From contig JAHQIW010006028.1 of the NCBI GenBank assembly GCA_019055375.1, positions 20,429 to 84,428 on the forward strand: a stretch of DNA of 64,000 bases. Reading direction: 5' to 3'. The position numbers and the translations under genes were made by a program. Source of the stretch: Parelaphostrongylus tenuis. Lineage: Eukaryota > Nematoda > Chromadorea > Rhabditida > Metastrongylidae. Shown piece after piece: positions 46,076 to 56,649 of this stretch. The notes under the pieces are model-generated. The model searched no databases. It saw only the letters and a list, made by a program, of their open reading frames with translations, and was not told where the DNA came from. Numbering within the stretch: the stretch's first letter is position 1; each line of letters begins with the position of its first letter.

Positions 46076-46465
46076 CAAGCCCAACGTAACACGAGCTTTT
46101 CAAAGTGATCACAACGATAAGCCGCTCGCAACAATCTGTTTTTGAGAATTGGACCATGCCTGTTCAGGTTAACCCTTCACAGATTCTCTGAGTCGTTTAA
46201 TTACTATGTTTGATGAGCACAAGATTTGGAATCTGACTGGCAATAATTACAGTGTATACTGTGAGACTGTGTTACGACTAGAGTGCTACGTAATGTGCAT
46301 CCTTTTCAGTCAGATATCTTGAGTTGCGAAAAAACTGACTTTCAAGAAATCGAATCAGCTTCCGATTAGTGAAGTCTGTGATGCTTCTATGGAATGTATG
46401 ATCAAGCATTCTTTGCAATCAATCAGAAACGGTGCTCTCCGCGTCCGTCACTTTTTCCATATTCC

Positions 46466-46532
46466 GAAGCGAAGTATGATTTGTTCATCACATTACATGT
46501 CAATAGCCTAATGAAGTGCTCAGCTGGTGGTT
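46466..46532 (+). promoter_or_regulatory. conserved upstream block of ShKT copy C
   Basis: GAAGCGAAGTATGATTTGTT, then CATCACATTACATG and ATGAAGTGCTCAGCTGGTGG, about 120-190 bases before the ATG at 46654. Copy B's block lies 0.6 kb away in the opposite orientation, so the two share one intergenic region. Confidence 0.5.
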
Positions 46533-48124
46533 TTTGTCAATCGCTAAATATTTGCAAGGCTACACTATGGCTTAAAAGTTGCCAGGCAGCCGCACAATTC
46601 TATTCGTGAGTCGCTTTCATTAGTTCTGTGCAAGAATCCAATACGTTTCTAGAATGCTCATCGCTTTCACTTACATAACAGCTATCTCCGGCGTTGTGAC
46701 TGCAGCAATTATGGATTCGAATTGTACAATGATTGCAGGTGGTGAAATAAAACTAGGTCTCCGTAAGTCATATTCTTTTTAGCGTACAGGAATGATCTGT
46801 GAAGTTTCAGTATCGTATTTTTGGCATAGCTTACAGAGTGTATCGGTCTAGTACAAAATTATATTCATGTTTACGATGGACTCGTTATTTGCTTTAGATA
46901 GATTGTAATTGATGACCCAAGTTTGCGGATTCGAAATCCTTTGTTTCGTTCTTTCAACTGCATTGAAATTCGAAAAGGCAACTCCAATTGCTTGAGAACT
47001 TTCGCAAATATATACCGAACTTCTTGAATTTAATGGAACATTCGTTCCTGCTATAACAACAACTAGTGTGTAGACTCAGCAGTTCTTCGTAGGTCGCCGT
47101 GCGTATACATCGCCGTAAGGAAGCATACATTGCTACCGGACAACACAATTTGTGAACTCTTACACTTCTGTGTCACAGACATGGTGAATCAAGTTGTCTC
47201 ATGCATATTTTGAAAAAAGGTGATATTATAGCCGTCATTCGAAGATTTGAGGTGCATACTGAATGAAAGCAGACACAAAGTTTGGCAAGTATAATGTGAT
47301 CTAGAGTGCAAGTTGAAGCTGAACAATAAATGCCTCTGAAGGCTTCAACTATCTTTATTTGACGTTGAAACTCTCAGTTGGTAACTCATATTTATTACCA
47401 TCAAGAACAGATCATGTGAAAGTTCATTATAAGCTAATGCCCCCATCATCACTAGGTGATCGACTTCAATTTTGCATACATACTTTACATCTTCAACATA
47501 ATATCAATAAAATCATAAAATGAGGTTTGACTTCGACTCTTCGAAGAACTCAAGCTTTGCAGTTCGCTCCTGAAGCTGTAAATTGTCCTAACAAACTACC
47601 GCATGCGAACTGCCTCCAGTTATATACAAAGGACGTAGACATAAAAGGAGGTGAAGATCGAAATGATAATTGTTGGAAGGTAAGGCCTATGTTCTCTTAT
47701 GCAACATTCGATTAAAAGATTTTGCTGCACCAACAATGGGCGATGATCATATATAGCAAATGGCAATGTTCAATGCGATATGGTTAAACTAATACTATGA
47801 ATCGTTTGTTCTGTAGTTATAAAAGCGATTTATAGATCCGTCTTACTGAAAGATCTACCCTCTGCTGTTAGCCTAGCATCTACATTCTAGTGTGGGCTGA
47901 CAGGAGCTTTACGAGCCAATAAAAATTGGCTATGTGTTACGCTGATGGTCAGGTTGATGTAAAGAATAGATTTCATGCTTCTGCTGCAATGATTAGACAT
48001 ATATTAGGTCGTTCCATAAGTGTTGGCGCTAGTGCAATAAACATCAAATTTCCTCAACCAGAAGTAATTCAAATGGCAAAGTTTCTGGGATCGTTCAATT
48101 GCGCAATTTCTTATGAACACGTAT

Positions 48125-48222
48125 ATATACTATATATATATGTACTTATTTATTTATTTATTTATTCATACATATACATATATCATATATATATATATTA
48201 TATATATATATATATATATATG
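48125..48222. repeat. (TTTA)n and (AT)n microsatellite
   Basis: Five TTTA units and long TA/AT runs within intron 2 of copy C. The Tyr/Ile-rich frames are artefacts. Confidence 0.9.
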
Positions 48223-48639
48223 TATATACCTTGCCTATACTTGCTCTAAGACGGAGCTGTCGTGGGAAAGAATTCGTTTTCTATTTATGCACGAACGGCG
48301 CAGAGGGAGAAATGCTAGTGATACGGCGCGCACGATCAATAGAGCTTCTTGTGGACGACCCCAGCAGGACTAATCATCATTCTGTTTTTTCTGGCTTTGA
48401 ACTTCACGAACCACTTCTAATCGTTTTGTTCCTTCTGCAACCGTATCATCACCTTAAGCTCCATTGATCTGCGTGCCTCTTCACTAGCATTTTCCCCTAT
48501 GCGCCATCCGTACATGATTAGCAAACGAATTTATTCACACGACGGCTCCATCTGAGAGCATGCGCATTTACTAGTGTGTTGTTCTCACTTACTTCTGGAT
48601 AATAAATTTGGTTTATTGCCCTAGTGGCCAAAATTTTGG

Positions 48640-48800
48640 AACTACCTAATATGTCTTGCATTTACATAGGCATGACCGGGCAAACATGCCTGCGATGCTT
48701 GTGCACAAGCACGCTGTATTCAGCACTGCTTATAAGCCAATCGACAAACCTCCATGTAGGCCATGGAAGATTCAGCAAGCCATGTGCTCTACGAAAAGAT
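48640..48800 (+). repeat. intron-2 block in copy C
   Basis: AAGCACGCTGTATTCAGCAC, then ACCTCCATGTAGG and CCATGGAAG match the blocks in copy A (12.6-12.77 kb, -) and E (15.14-15.33 kb, +). Sits between exons 2 and 3. Confidence 0.5.
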
Positions 48801-49529
48801 CCGTGTGCCTTACGTAGTAACTATCCAGCTACTGTTGTGATCGGCGATTACCCAGGTTCTTTTGTGTGGCTTAAATTCGTTTTCTGGAATCTCTGGCTTC
48901 GCAAGAGTTCATTGTGCCCTTCATCTTTGCCCATGAATGCACTACATATATTTGTCCTGCAGTCGGAACTTTCAATCTTTTGGGACAATATTGATGATAG
49001 AATCAAAAGTAGCTTGGCAAAGTTTTGTGCCAGAAGAAGTTTCATCATGATTTCGTGATGCTCAGAAAATTTATTTAGCTTCATATCACGTTACATTAGC
49101 ATGTAGTGTGAAGAGGCAAAGTTTACACACTGTCAGATGTATGTTGGAAAACGCACTGCAACTTATAGCACTTGGAAAGCAGAAAGTTACTTCTTAGAAC
49201 CTAAAACTTAATAGCAGTTGACAGAATTGGATTTGATTTTGATCAACACTCGTTAGACGATGGATGGACATAACCGGCGCCCTGTAAGCAAGAAGAGGTG
49301 TGGCACAATTTGAAAACAAAACATTTGCCATTCAGTTTCAGTGTCTTCTAACTGAAGAGTTGTTCTATAATTTCTTCTTCGTCTCGGCTCTTTTATCAAT
49401 TCAAAAACTATTTAATTAGAGAAATTACTATATCAACAATACAAATACCATTATGATAATGACATGCAACCATTTCGAGGTCAGTGAAATCTCAATGACT
49501 AGTTGTAGTCCTGAATTCCTTACCCGCAG

Positions 49530-50053
49530 ATGCTGCTTCAGGACACGAAAGAAATGATAAATCGATGGAGCAACATTGGGGGCATAGTGCGAATGTGGTG
49601 TCGTGATCCTCTAAAATGTGGCTACTTGACTTTGCAATGTGAGATCGAGCGTTCTCCTAGCGATTTGTGACACTGAGTCGCTTTGGATGCTTCTAACGTG
49701 CTGCTTCAGCCACTTTTCGGATTTTGCCAAAACAGCGTGCCCTAAAAATCTCAAAAACCGAAAGCATAGCCTTCTGACCATGGAAGTTCAGCTTTGATTA
49801 GAGTGGCGAGCCTGGTTCTTAGATCCTGTTTCAGTATCTTAGTACCCTGTAAGAAGCGTATTTCTGGCTCTACTAGAACATTCACCGTGATACCACAGCC
49901 TTTTGGCAGTGACCAGATTTCAAATTTGAAGAAACTGATTGAAACAATAGTACGCAAAAGACTATGGGAAAAAATCTTGACAAAATGTAGAATATAACTC
50001 ATGCATCTCAATGAGAAGTGCTCTGGCAAACATTCAGAAACGGGCAAAAGCAA
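49530..50053 (-). pseudogene. mariner-like transposase relic
   Basis: Minus strand, in broken frames: ARSHIAKSSSHIL, then a HSHYAPNVAPSIYHFFRVLK-like block. These correspond to the DNARPHIA and SPDLAPSDYHLFRSLQ motifs of mariner transposases. Upstream, EIWSLPKGCGITVNV resembles the region before the second catalytic Asp. The frame is lost in several places. It lies in intron 2 of ShKT copy C, antisense to it. Confidence 0.6.
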
Positions 50054-50644
50054 TGCGATTTGCTCTTGTGCGTCAATGGCGATAATTTTCTTTACAAGGT
50101 ACTGACAAGACCAATATGGTTCATTAAGCTCTATTTTGTAAATGCCGACATTACCTTATTACAAAACAGTTCATGATATAGTAATTTACTCCAATTACTT
50201 TTTTATACATAGTTTCTTTATTTCAAATTGGTTGCTCCATCAATGAAGGAATGATGCTTCACAAGTATTCTAACTCGGAAATAAGAATTCTTCCTTATGA
50301 TCACAAAGAATTGAATTAGGCAGTTGTACAGATTAATTTCAGAATAAAGATACACAGAAATTGGATCCTGAATTGGTGAAGGTGGCGGTAAATATATGCC
50401 CTAAGACATGTGGATACTGCTGCATCACACCTGCTTACAACTGCCACAACAAACAATGTGGGTTGGTCACAGGATAGTCGTAAAAGAATTAGTAAAAAGC
50501 AAATTGGCACTCCTAACTCCATGAGCGTTTTCGACATTAACATTAATAAGGAAATAGTGGTAACATTCCTAATTATATCTTAAGTGAGTGGACAAATTAA
50601 TTTCAAGCTAAGGCCTTTGAAAGAGAAGGGTTACATGTCCAAGG

Positions 50645-50765
50645 ATGTTGAGTAACTCGGAAAACTTTCGACGCGGTTGGGAATTGAACCCATCATCTTG
50701 CCTCACCGGAGACGCTCTCGATGTAGATGAAACGCAGGATTAACACCCACCTGAGCGAAGTTATT
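50645..50765 (-). repeat. tRNA-like fragment
   Basis: On the plus strand GGGAATTGAACCCATCATC is the complement of a B-box/T-arm, with an ACGCGGTTG context. The partner arm (ATGAAACGCAGGATTAACAC) follows, so this may be half of a fold-back tRNA-like element like those at 4.5 and 60.6 kb. Confidence 0.4.
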
Positions 50766-52173
50766 TGATTTCTTCTGCAACTGTTTCTTAAGAGCATATT
50801 TTTCTGGAGGTAAGTTGATGATTTGGTCCCCTGTTGTACACCGATGACGCAGTTAGCTGTATAGCAATGGATAGAAATGAATCACAATACAATACACACT
50901 TGTTCTTTGATTCAACCTTGCTCCTCGGACTCGACAAACCTCCCGCACCACCGCATCGGTAGTTTACTGCTAAACTTTTCTCGGAAAAAAACAGCACTTT
51001 TTCAATGAAGTGGTTATATAGTTAGATGTGCAATCTGATAGAATTTTCTTAAAGTCCCTTAGATCCAGATATGTGTTTTCTGTCTCTACAGCGCTTAAAG
51101 AAACTGATTGCTCAGCAGACCCCTCACGTATTGGATACGCCAAGAACAGTGTTCGTTAAATCTTGATAGATCAATCAAAGTTATAGTAGAACGAGCCTAA
51201 CTGTGAAATTTGTCATGTGCTTCGTTAAAGGTATATGACAATTCCAGATTCACGCGTTAGATGTGATTTGGTCACGCCGCATATGTGCACCAATCCTATA
51301 TGGAAATCCATCTTAGTCGATGATTGCCCGAAAACATGTGGATTGTGTTCGGAGGCCGGTGAGCTAAATTATCTATAAGGACCGCTATGTGTCTGGATTT
51401 GTTTATATCTTTTTTTCCTGCATTTTTGGTGGGTGTACTGATACAATCCCTGACTGCGACAGAGATCGTTCTATCTGCAGTAACGTCGATTTACAAGCGT
51501 TTGTAAAGGTAAATACTTTGTTTTTCTAATAACCTCACTGCCATTGTTTGCAGTCTGAGTACAATGCAATCTTTCTTAGCCTTGTAATGAAGACAGTTTT
51601 TAGGCTCACTGTAAAAAAAACGTGTGGCTTTTGTCAAACTACGTCAACGAGTGTTCCAAGTAAGTCTATCGCTACATCTATTAAACTTTTTGACCCTTCA
51701 TAAATCCAGAAGTTGTATAAGCACGAAAATTCCTAGGATAACGCGCACAACTTGCTATAGACTAGATAGAATAATTAGTATTATCATACCATGAAAACAG
51801 TAGTGCTTCTTATGCATTGTCGTCGGTAGAGCAGTTTGGTTCCGCCGTTCATAGCGATTTTGTTTTGCTCGCATTTGCAGCAGCTGCTTATTTTAGGAAA
51901 TGTAAGTACTAACCGACTGAATAATATTTTTCTCCAAGCACATTCTAGATTTTTCAGGTCCATTATGTGGATCCCATCCAAGGTAATGCCTTTCACTTCT
52001 TCTAGAGGACAATTCTTTTAGTAAAAGACGTAGAAATACTGCATGAGTTTTCATAAAACTTCCTATCATATTTCAGCTGTCCTAACTGGGTTCGAAACGG
52101 CTTCTGTAACAGCGGATTCTACAGTACTGCTCAAAAAATTCAGTATTGTGGTAAAGAGTGTAGCCTCTGCTAG

Positions 52174-53330
52174 AAAAGGACGATGTATTCATAATTCGTT
52201 GATGAGCTAACTCATTCGTCATTTTCTTCTTTACCATCAAATAGCAAGCAGTAATTATTGATAAATATCCGAACAAATAAACGTTTCAATTGTTCGCAAT
52301 TAGAATACGCTGTGCAATACTCTAAGTGAGCGTCACTGCCCGTAATCCTTCAGAATTCTTACTCTTTCTAGAGAAAATTATTATCAAGTGCAGTAAATAT
52401 CGTGTGCATGAAACATAGTAGCAGCTGGTTGAATCCTATTTTTATTAACATTTATGGATTACGTTTTCTTTGCTGAGCAAGCCTATAGTGCGAGGTTGTC
52501 AAGAAAAAATGTCCTTGTCCTTATAAAAAAAGTATTTCTAAAGGAGCCTTTTCTGCTGACAAGGACTTTTCACTAGACTGATAGTAATCATTATAAAGCT
52601 TAGATTTCGAAAACTAAAAATGTATTTTTCATAAAAAGGCTTTCTTACAGCTCTTCAGCACTAAAAATAGGATGTTTCACATGAGTCGTGCATTGTTGCG
52701 CTTATATTTTGCTGGACAGAACTTCCCTGAGACTATGCCTAATCATTAGAAAGCGTGTATTTAATAAATTTCAAAAGTGCAATTTCAAATGTAAATGTGT
52801 TGCAAGGTGTGATTTGTAAGGAGACTACAGCACCATGGCAAGAATAATAAAACTTTATGTAAAGCACGGTGTGCGTTATCGCGCGGACTTTCATTAATTA
52901 TTTGAAGTTTTCTCTTACCGTTTCGCTGAGATTTCTGGGTACTTCGTATTACAGTCCTAGCGTAAATTTTGTTATGTCGTCTTCTTGGCTTATACTTTCT
53001 GTTTTCATTTCATTTTACCCAATTAAACTTGCTAATAAGCTTAAGCATAAGCTTATGCACGAAGGGCATATGAGCCTTTCAATGAATTATTGGAGTATCA
53101 GAATCATAAATTATCTAGTTTCCTTTTGTATCTGGTATGAAATCCCTATTGCGATAGCAGTGACCTCATCGCACTGTTGACCTATCACCCATGCATCTTA
53201 ACGACAAGCAATGCTCGGCGTGTATGAAGCTTAGTCTTATTTTCATGGTACCGTGCAGTGGAACTGCTTTTCACAAAGCAAGCACAGTATTGTAATTGCC
53301 GGAACTTATGCTATTTAATGGTCACTAGTA
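52174..53330. other. no gene seen
   Basis: AT-rich. The 103-codon frame at 52869-53180 is hydrophobic but has no domain or splice context and is probably chance. Confidence 0.45.
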
Positions 53331-54240
53331 GTATAAAAGATGAACTCTGTCCTGAAAGAAATATAGACTTCTGAAACGCAGGTTTTTTCTTGCTACAACG
53401 CTATAAGGAGGTCTTTTGAAGCACCAAATACACCTTTCAAAATTTCCGAGATTTATACTCTCGGATAATCATAAATAATCCAATGGGAGCGCTCTCAGCA
53501 ACTAAAAGCACTCTTCAAAATTTCTAAGATCCTTGTTGTCGAATAATCATGAATAGTCTAAAAGGAGAACTCTGCTCTACAATGAACCCACGTTTCTGAA
53601 GCGCAAGTGCTTGTTTTCGCTACAGCGTTGTAATGAGACTTTTTCATCAAGCAGGTACACCTTTCGAAATCTTGCCGATTAATTAAGAGCGGTCCAATGG
53701 AAGGCTCTCTGTCTTGTGAAATATAGAGGCGATAATGTTTGACGCGAGTGAAAAATAATTTTAATAAGTTGTAGAAAAATTTATGTCGTTTTGCCTGAGG
53801 GAATGATTTTCGCACTTGTGTTTCGTGCAAATTTAAGCTCATCAGAAAGGTCGCTTCCTTGCACATTGAACAAAGATTCATTCGGTTCATTTCGGTTATC
53901 CGAGAACGAATGAAAATTCGATCTCATTCGCTGGCACTAGAACTTTGCATAAGAGTGTTAGTGATAATTTGAAAGCTCAGATCTCCGACTAGCGCTATAC
54001 GTGGCCGGTTTTCGACACATCCTTTACATAAAGCTGTAAGATTCAAAGTAAAATTATGTTTTTCATCGGCCGTAAAATTCAAATATTATTTCATCACAAG
54101 CACAAAGGCACATACATTTAGATAAAATCTTCTAATATCATAGTCAGACGTTTAAACCCTGGAGTTTCTTTCAAAGCGGAGAAAGAAGCCTTAATTGAGT
54201 AAAAAGGTCACCCTTTATTTACTTTTCAAACGGCTCGCTG
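53330..54240. repeat. diverged dispersed repeat, tandem and inverted units
   Basis: At least three adjacent units: around 53380-53460, 53470-53540 and 53560-53720, each with a CTACA(A/G)CG(C/T)T(A/G)TAA block and a 'TTTC(G/A)AAAT.. CGA.. ATTA' end. An inverted unit lies at about 53950-54230 (GGAGTTTCTTTCAAAGCGGA). Confidence 0.5.
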
Positions 54241-54540
54241 AAAGGTCAATCAATCGACGATCATCAATTGATTCCGCCCCTTGTGCCGTGCTCTTCGCCC
54301 CCTTCCTCACCCCCTCCCCCTTTGTCTCCCTTCCCCTCCTTGTCGGGTAGCCAAATTCCCCACACTCGCGTATGTGAATTAATTTTATTTCTCTTGTTAC
54401 ACTGCAGAGAAACGGTCTTTCCCGAAAATAAATGAAGTAAGAGGTTTGTCTTGCGAGAAAAGCTAGTGTTTAGAACACAAATGCTTATACCTCTTCTATA
54501 GGCCGCTTTGTTTGTAGACCCGCTCAAAATTATGTAATAT

Positions 54541-54690
54541 GATAAGGACATGTTTTGAGCTGATAGGTCTACTGGTATACAGGCGCCTGTTTCGTCCTAT
54601 CGGACTCATCAGTACCACCCTCCCTCGGCGCCTGTATGCCACTAGACCTGTCAGCTCGAAACTTGCGTATCCTTAACAGATGTTTATCTT
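54541..54690. mobile_element. fold-back element enclosing a hammerhead ribozyme
   Basis: Arms TAAGGACATGTTTTGAGCTG...ACAGGCGCC (from 54542) and GGCGCCTGTATGCC...CGTATCCTTA (to about 54676) are near-perfect inverted repeats of about 45 bases. The hammerhead lies between, on the minus strand. No protein is encoded. Confidence 0.65.
54573..54617 (-). ncRNA. hammerhead ribozyme (complete core)
   Basis: Minus strand: stem I TGGTA (54617-54613) pairs with TACCA (54577-54573). Core CTGATGA is at 54612-54606. Stem II GTCC/GGAC (54605-54594) has loop GATA. GAAA is at 54593-54590. Stem III is a self-complementary CAGGCGCCTG. Cleavage is predicted after GTA, between 54578 and 54577. All conserved core bases are present. 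The very short palindromic stem III is the type that often works as a dimer in retrotransposon-linked hammerheads. Confidence 0.82.
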
Positions 54691-54699
54691 TCATTGATG

Positions 54700-56640
54700 T
54701 GAAAAGTTCTTGTCCAATGAATGGGATCGAATATTCATTTCTTCCGAATAACCAAAAAGAACCCTTTGTACCTATTATTTCTAACATTACATCACCATGA
54801 AAACTTTTTGAAAAAATCAAATATATTTTCAAACTAAATTTAAGCTTCTGTAAAAGCAATGGAATACTTTGATGGAATTCCTTTGTCTCTGTAGAAAATC
54901 TTTTTCAAGAATCTCTATTGGTTAAAGCAGAAGTTCCGAATAAAGTAAAAAGAAGGATCTAGACTTGCCACTAAGGCGTAGTTGAAGACAACTCGCTGTG
55001 AAATCATCAGTGTTGTGTGATGAGGAAGTTAGTACAAGATACTCAGCCAGTACTCAAACACCACCGGAACCGTTCGAACTCTGTCAGCTCTGAGCAGAAA
55101 AGCTTTGATTAGAAGAAATACTGAGAGAGAGTAAATTAAAATCTGAGTGGTGCTATATGGATTCCACCTATGACTCAATCAAAACCTTAGGTGAATGTGT
55201 GAGTTAATCATTTGATCAAATAGTTCCAACCAAGAAATTTCCATAGTGAAATCCATAACAGACTTTCTATTAACGTTACATCCATATGAAAGGGCACTTA
55301 TTAGCTGAGAGCTATACAAAACACACCATTAGGCACTTATGTTGCACAACGACTTAGCGCAGAGGGTTTTGATGTAAAAGTCACTATCTTTGCTTAACAA
55401 TCTGAGATATCAGAGCTCGAAACTCTTGGAGTATTTCGGCCAAATTGCAGAATTTTAGAAGTTTGTGAAGATTGCTTTGTAAAACAATAAACGTTTCATC
55501 ATACCTCAGGCAGATTTTAGAAATGAGCCAGATCCATTCCTCATCCATGTAAAGCTCTGTACGACTAGCCTTCAACAATCAGTTGTCAGTGGGAATGATT
55601 TGGGAAAAGGCGAATGGGCACTGAAACCAGTAACGCTAATGCTGTCATCAAAGCCGCAATGTTCAACTTTTAGTCTACATTTAGTTCATTTGGACGGTCG
55701 TTCTCAGTAAGGATAATAATGAGTTCGAGGTCCAATCAAAATCAAGGTCCTCAACCCTGCTGCACATCGCCATTTTTGCGGCTGCAATTCACAGTAATCA
55801 GGAAGTTTGTTTTTTGAAGTAGCCTTTTATTAAGCAAATGAAATATGTACTGAGTTTTCTTTCCTTGCGCTACGAAGTATTAGGCTGGAGCAGGTCAATT
55901 CAACTTTTCTAGGGCTCGAAGAAGGCAAAATCGCCTGAACCCGATTGTCATCACTAAATATTGTGGCAACAACGTCGTGTCTGTATCTCACGAAAATAGC
56001 AAATTATTGATCTTCTAAGTGATTATTTGCCCAGACATGAATGATGAGAGTGTTTTTGATTGTTGAATTGCAATGTACATCTATAAAATTTGCATTCTAA
56101 CATATGAATATAAGGTTTTGATTGTTCTTCTTAAAGTCTTTATTTAAGCATGAAAGTATGTATTGAACAAATCAATGACTGGAGAGAGGCGGCTGGTAGG
56201 AGGTCGAACCAGCAACTTTCTTCTCGATGTCCCGGTATCACTAATTACTCGCACTACAAACTGCTCGCCACCAGCGCGGCAGCAAGGAAGGGTTAGCGTC
56301 TTAAACATGTCGTACCCATAGCGTTAACAAACGTTGAGCAACTCAGTGATCCCAGACGCGCTGCCATCATAGGACCGAACAAAACGATTGAAAGTATTGT
56401 TGTAGTAAGCAGAAAGAATGATTATTCAATCATTCATTTTGCTTTATCCGCTTTCACAGTTTGTAGGAGCATTTCCAGAAAAACGGACAAACTGTAGAAG
56501 TTGCTCTATAACCTAAAAAAATAAAGAGCTATTCTAGCAGGGAACATGATTAATAAGGAAAGATTCACAATTTTTTGTGAAAACACAGTCATGCAAACTG
56601 CTGAATTTCTTCAAGCAATATTGTTGACACAAGCTAAGCG
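54700..56640. other. no gene seen
   Basis: AT-rich DNA. Only a tRNA-like fragment near 56.2 kb is recognised. Confidence 0.45.
56170..56295 (-). repeat. tRNA-like fragment
   Basis: Minus strand: GCGCTGGTGGCGAGCAGTTT (A-box type) and TTGCTGGTTCGACCTCC (B-box type), but the cloverleaf is not complete. A tRNA-derived pseudogene or SINE is more likely than a working tRNA. Confidence 0.4.
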
Positions 56641-56649
56641 TTTTCCTTT

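Larger units (their letters stand above)
46653..52173 (+). pseudogene. secreted four-domain ShKT protein gene, copy C (near-intact)
   Basis: Eight plus-strand exons: 46653-46752 (signal peptide, MLIAFTYITAISGVVTA), 47563-47679, 50343-50457, 51248-51358, 51429-51508, 51604-51659, 51958-51982 and 52077-52173 (TAG). The product would be about 230 residues: a signal peptide and four ShKT domains ending in CPKTCGYC, CPKTCGLC, a broken third, and CGKECSLC at the very C-terminus. Exon 2 begins FAPEAVNCPNK; exon 4 has CDLVTPHMC; exon 5 has CTDTIPDCDRDRSIC. Intron phases are 0, 0, 1, 1, 0, 1, 2. Only two defects are seen. An eight-A run in exon 6 (51613-51620) has one A too many for the frame. The exon-1 donor expected after codon AAA reads CT rather than GT, with a GTAAGT 11 bases on in the wrong phase. 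Either change could be a sequencing error or a real lesion. ShKT proteins of parasitic nematodes are typically secreted and may modulate host channels or immunity; the role here is inferred. Confidence 0.85.

Noticed and set aside
48848..49084. Minus-strand frame in intron 2 of copy C
   Set aside because: No domain and not conserved at the matching place in copies A or E.
52869..53180. 103-codon hydrophobic frame
   Set aside because: AT-rich chance frame; no signal peptide cleavage pattern, family or splice context.
54264..54551. 95-codon minus-strand frame with a Gly/Glu-rich end
   Set aside because: The Gly/Glu part comes from a CCCCTCC-type low-complexity stretch next to the dispersed repeat.
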